From assembly GCA_937975765.1 (NCBI GenBank), contig CALJUR010000081.1, positions 17,126 to 81,125 on the forward strand: DNA of 64,000 nucleotides, given 5' to 3'. Both the position numbers and the translations under genes were made by a program. The stretch comes from an uncultured Myxococcales bacterium. Its GTDB lineage: Bacteria; Myxococcota_A; UBA9042; DTJE01. The notes beneath the pieces are model-generated. The model was given only the letters and a program-made list of their open reading frames with translations, was not told where the DNA came from and did no database searches. Shown one piece after another: positions 62,356 through 64,000 of this stretch; the stretch's first letter is position 1, and each line of letters starts with the position of its first letter.

Positions 62356-62386
62356 GGACCCCCGGCACGCGGGACGGAGGAGTCGG

Positions 62387-62956
62387 ATGAAGGGGACCGG
62401 GGGCCGGGTGCCATGGCGGCGGGTCAACGAGAGGGTGGTCGCGGACTACCGGATCTTCCGGATGGCGGACGAGACGTACGCCCGGCCGGACGGGGAGGGC
62501 GAGTACGGCTTCTACGTCATCCTGTCGGACGACTGGGTGAATGTCGTACCGGTGACGCCCGAGGGCAAGGTGGTGCTGATCCGGCAGTGGCGCGCGGGGT
62601 CGGACTCGATCGCGATCGAGGTGCCGGGCGGCATCGTGGACCCGGGCGAGGATCCGCAGGACAGCGCCGCGAGGGAACTGGAGGAGGAGACGGGATACCG
62701 GTGCGACACCGTCGTCAGGACGGGCAGGCTGCGGCCGAACCCCGCGATCCAGCGCAACTTCCTGCACACGTTCATCGCGCTGGGTGCCCGGCCGGACGGG
62801 CAGCCGGCCCAGGAGGAGCGGGAGGACATCGGCGCCTTCGAGGCGACCTGGGACGAGGTGGACGCGATGATCCGGTCGGGTGCGATCGACCACGCACTGG
62901 TGATCGACTCGCTGGAGTTCGCCCGGCGGGCGTTGGCGGAGGGGATCGGACGATGA
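62387..62956 (+). CDS. Nudix hydrolase, ADP-ribose pyrophosphatase-like
   Basis: 189 residues. The Nudix box GGIVDPGEDPQDSAARELEEETGY is complete (GX5EX7REXXEEXG). The N-terminal half and PPGEDP-type spacing are like ADP-ribose pyrophosphatase. The stop overlaps the next start as ATGA. Confidence 0.92.
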   Translation: MKGTGGRVPWRRVNERVVADYRIFRMADETYARPDGEGEYGFYVILSDDWVNVVPVTPEGKVVLIRQWRAGSDSIAIEVPGGIVDPGEDPQDSAARELEEETGYRCDTVVRTGRLRPNPAIQRNFLHTFIALGARPDGQPAQEEREDIGAFEATWDEVDAMIRSGAIDHALVIDSLEFARRALAEGIGR

Positions 62957-63846
62957 GCGCGGCGACGCACAATCCCTTGCGGGGCGAACCCCTGGGGATG
63001 CCCGACGAGGCCTGGCTGGACTGGGGAGGCGACGGCCCGCCGCTGCATTTCGGCCACGCGAACGGGTTCCCGCCCGGCACCTACGCGGCCTTCCTGTCCT
63101 GCCTGCGCGCCCGCTACCACGTCTGCACGCTGGAGGCGCGGCCGCTGTGGCCGGGTTCGGACCCGGCCGGGACGCGGGGCTGGGAGACGCTGGTGCAGGA
63201 CCTGCGCGCGGCGGTCGACCGGCCCGGGCTGCGCGGCGGAATCGGGATGGGCCACAGCCTGGGCGCGATCTGCACGCTGCGGGCGGCGGTCGAGGACCCG
63301 GGGCTGTTCCGCGCCCTGGTGCTGATCGACCCGTCGTTCTTCACGGGCCCGCTGTCCTTCGCGTGGGGCTGGCTGCAGCGGCTGCGGCGCGTGGACCGGA
63401 CCCCGATCGTCGCGGGCGCGCTGCGGCGGCGAGACCGCTGGGCGTCCCGGCAGGAGGCGCGTGCGGCATGGCGGGACAAGCCGCTGTTCAAGCCGTTCTG
63501 CGACGAGTGCTTCGACGCGTACCTGGATACCGGCCTGGCCGACGACCCCGAGGGCGGACTGCGCCTGCGGTACCCGAAGAAGTGGGAGGCGGCGATCTTC
63601 CGGACCACGCCGGCCGACCCGTGGAACTGGGTGCGAAGGTCGCCGGTCCCGACGCTGCTGGTCCGGGGCGAGACGTCGCAGGCCCTGTCGCGGGCGGCCG
63701 CACGCAAGTTCGGGCGCCTGGTCCCGCAAGGCGCGGTGATCGAGGTCCCCGGCACCGGCCACATGCTGCCGCTGGAACAGCCCGGCGCGGTGGCCGACAC
63801 CGTGGTCCGCTGGCTGGACGGCCTGGACGGAAGGACGCGCCCGTAG
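62953..63846 (+). CDS. Alpha/beta hydrolase
   Basis: 297 residues from ATG at 62953. LHFGHANGFPPGTYAAFL gives the oxyanion strand, GMGHSLGAIC the nucleophile Ser, and PGTGHMLPLEQPG the catalytic His; the acid is probably in LLVRGETSQ or near it. Substrate unknown. It ends the alr-hemL-Nudix run. Confidence 0.9.
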   Translation: MSAATHNPLRGEPLGMPDEAWLDWGGDGPPLHFGHANGFPPGTYAAFLSCLRARYHVCTLEARPLWPGSDPAGTRGWETLVQDLRAAVDRPGLRGGIGMGHSLGAICTLRAAVEDPGLFRALVLIDPSFFTGPLSFAWGWLQRLRRVDRTPIVAGALRRRDRWASRQEARAAWRDKPLFKPFCDECFDAYLDTGLADDPEGGLRLRYPKKWEAAIFRTTPADPWNWVRRSPVPTLLVRGETSQALSRAAARKFGRLVPQGAVIEVPGTGHMLPLEQPGAVADTVVRWLDGLDGRTRP

Positions 63847-63854
63847 AAGGCCCC

Positions 63855-63954
63855 TCAAAGACGCACCACCTCCCCGCCCGGCACGACGCGCACCTCCCCC
63901 GCGATCTCCAGCGACAGCAGGGCCGCCTGCACGCGGCCGGCCGGCAGGCCCGCG
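63855..63954 (-). CDS. dprA: C-terminal end of a DprA-like protein, cut off by the contig end
   Basis: Only the last 32 codons are present before the adapter. The peptide ends LLSLEIAGEVRVVPGGEVVRL, with GLPAGRVQAA before it, which resembles the C-terminal winged-helix of DprA (natural transformation). Too short to be sure. Confidence 0.45.
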
Positions 63955-64000
63955 AGATCGGAAGAGCACACGTCTGAACTCCAGTCACCGAATACGATCT
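63955..64000 (+). other. Illumina TruSeq adapter read-through (artefact)
   Basis: Bases 63955-63988 are the TruSeq Read 1 3' adapter (starts AGATCGGAAGAGC, ends CCAGTCAC). Then come 8 bases that fit an i7 index (CGAATACG) and ATCT, the start of the next adapter part. This is not genomic DNA; the true sequence stops at or before 63954. Confidence 0.97.

Noticed and set aside
63488..63988. Minus-strand frame starting MTGVQTCALPI
   Set aside because: Its first residues are a translation of the Illumina adapter and the rest is antisense to the alpha/beta hydrolase.

Overview
The window is a 64 kb piece of a very G+C-rich bacterial genome (most 60-base lines are about 70-77% G+C). It looks like a member of the Myxococcota / former Deltaproteobacteria. 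The pointers are a membrane-anchored Ser/Thr kinase with PEGA repeats and the HRDVSPHN loop, many large lipoproteins with Cys-rich 'CDDGNPCT' repeats, a DUF6600-type secreted protein and a duplicated ThyX. Several genes point to an anaerobic life: a glycyl radical enzyme with its activase, tryptophanase, and a 2-hydroxyacyl-CoA dehydratase activase. The last 46 bases are an Illumina adapter with an index, so the piece is an assembled (probably metagenomic) contig whose right end is artificial.

Layout. 1-10.4 kb holds surface and signalling proteins: a 5'-truncated Ig-repeat protein, a lipoprotein with a caspase/CHAT-like core, the Ser/Thr kinase and the DUF6600-like protein. 10.6-13.6 kb is a three-gene glycan module (FAD oxidoreductase, GT2 glycosyltransferase, NodB-type deacetylase). 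13.6-17.5 kb has a large protein of unknown function, two small lipoproteins and a MepA-like murein endopeptidase. 17.6-23.5 kb (minus strand) is a complete Gld-type ABC operon. 23.8-29.0 kb is a 1475-residue acyl-CoA dehydratase activase followed by a TetR regulator; a near-perfect palindrome overlaps the activase promoter and is the likely TetR operator. An AT-rich 147-bp palindromic element sits directly at the end of the TetR gene.

29.1-36.1 kb carries a porin-like protein, an SGNH hydrolase, coaE, an IHF/HU protein, an operon of pgi and two phosphoribosyltransferases, and a metallo-beta-lactamase-fold hydrolase. 36.1-42.9 kb (minus strand) is a tightly coupled run of three large lipoproteins; one contains a roughly 425-bp internal patch of 50% G+C in an otherwise 70-77% G+C gene. 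43.0-50.9 kb has a DnaQ-like exonuclease, tryptophanase, a Crp/Fnr regulator, and the glycyl radical enzyme, its activating enzyme and a PPOX-fold protein. 51.1-58.1 kb (minus strand) is an envelope operon: vWA-type Cys-rich lipoprotein, tolB, BrkB/YihY membrane protein and a lipoprotein with three thioredoxin-like modules. 58.3-63.9 kb has the duplicated ThyX on the minus strand, then alr-hemL-Nudix-alpha/beta-hydrolase on the plus strand, then the last codons of a dprA-like gene running into the adapter.

No rRNA, tRNA, CRISPR array or intact transposase gene was found. The repeats seen are the AT-rich palindromic element, a family of short G+C-rich hairpins between genes, a degenerate GACAACCC-type array and a 12-bp tandem repeat.
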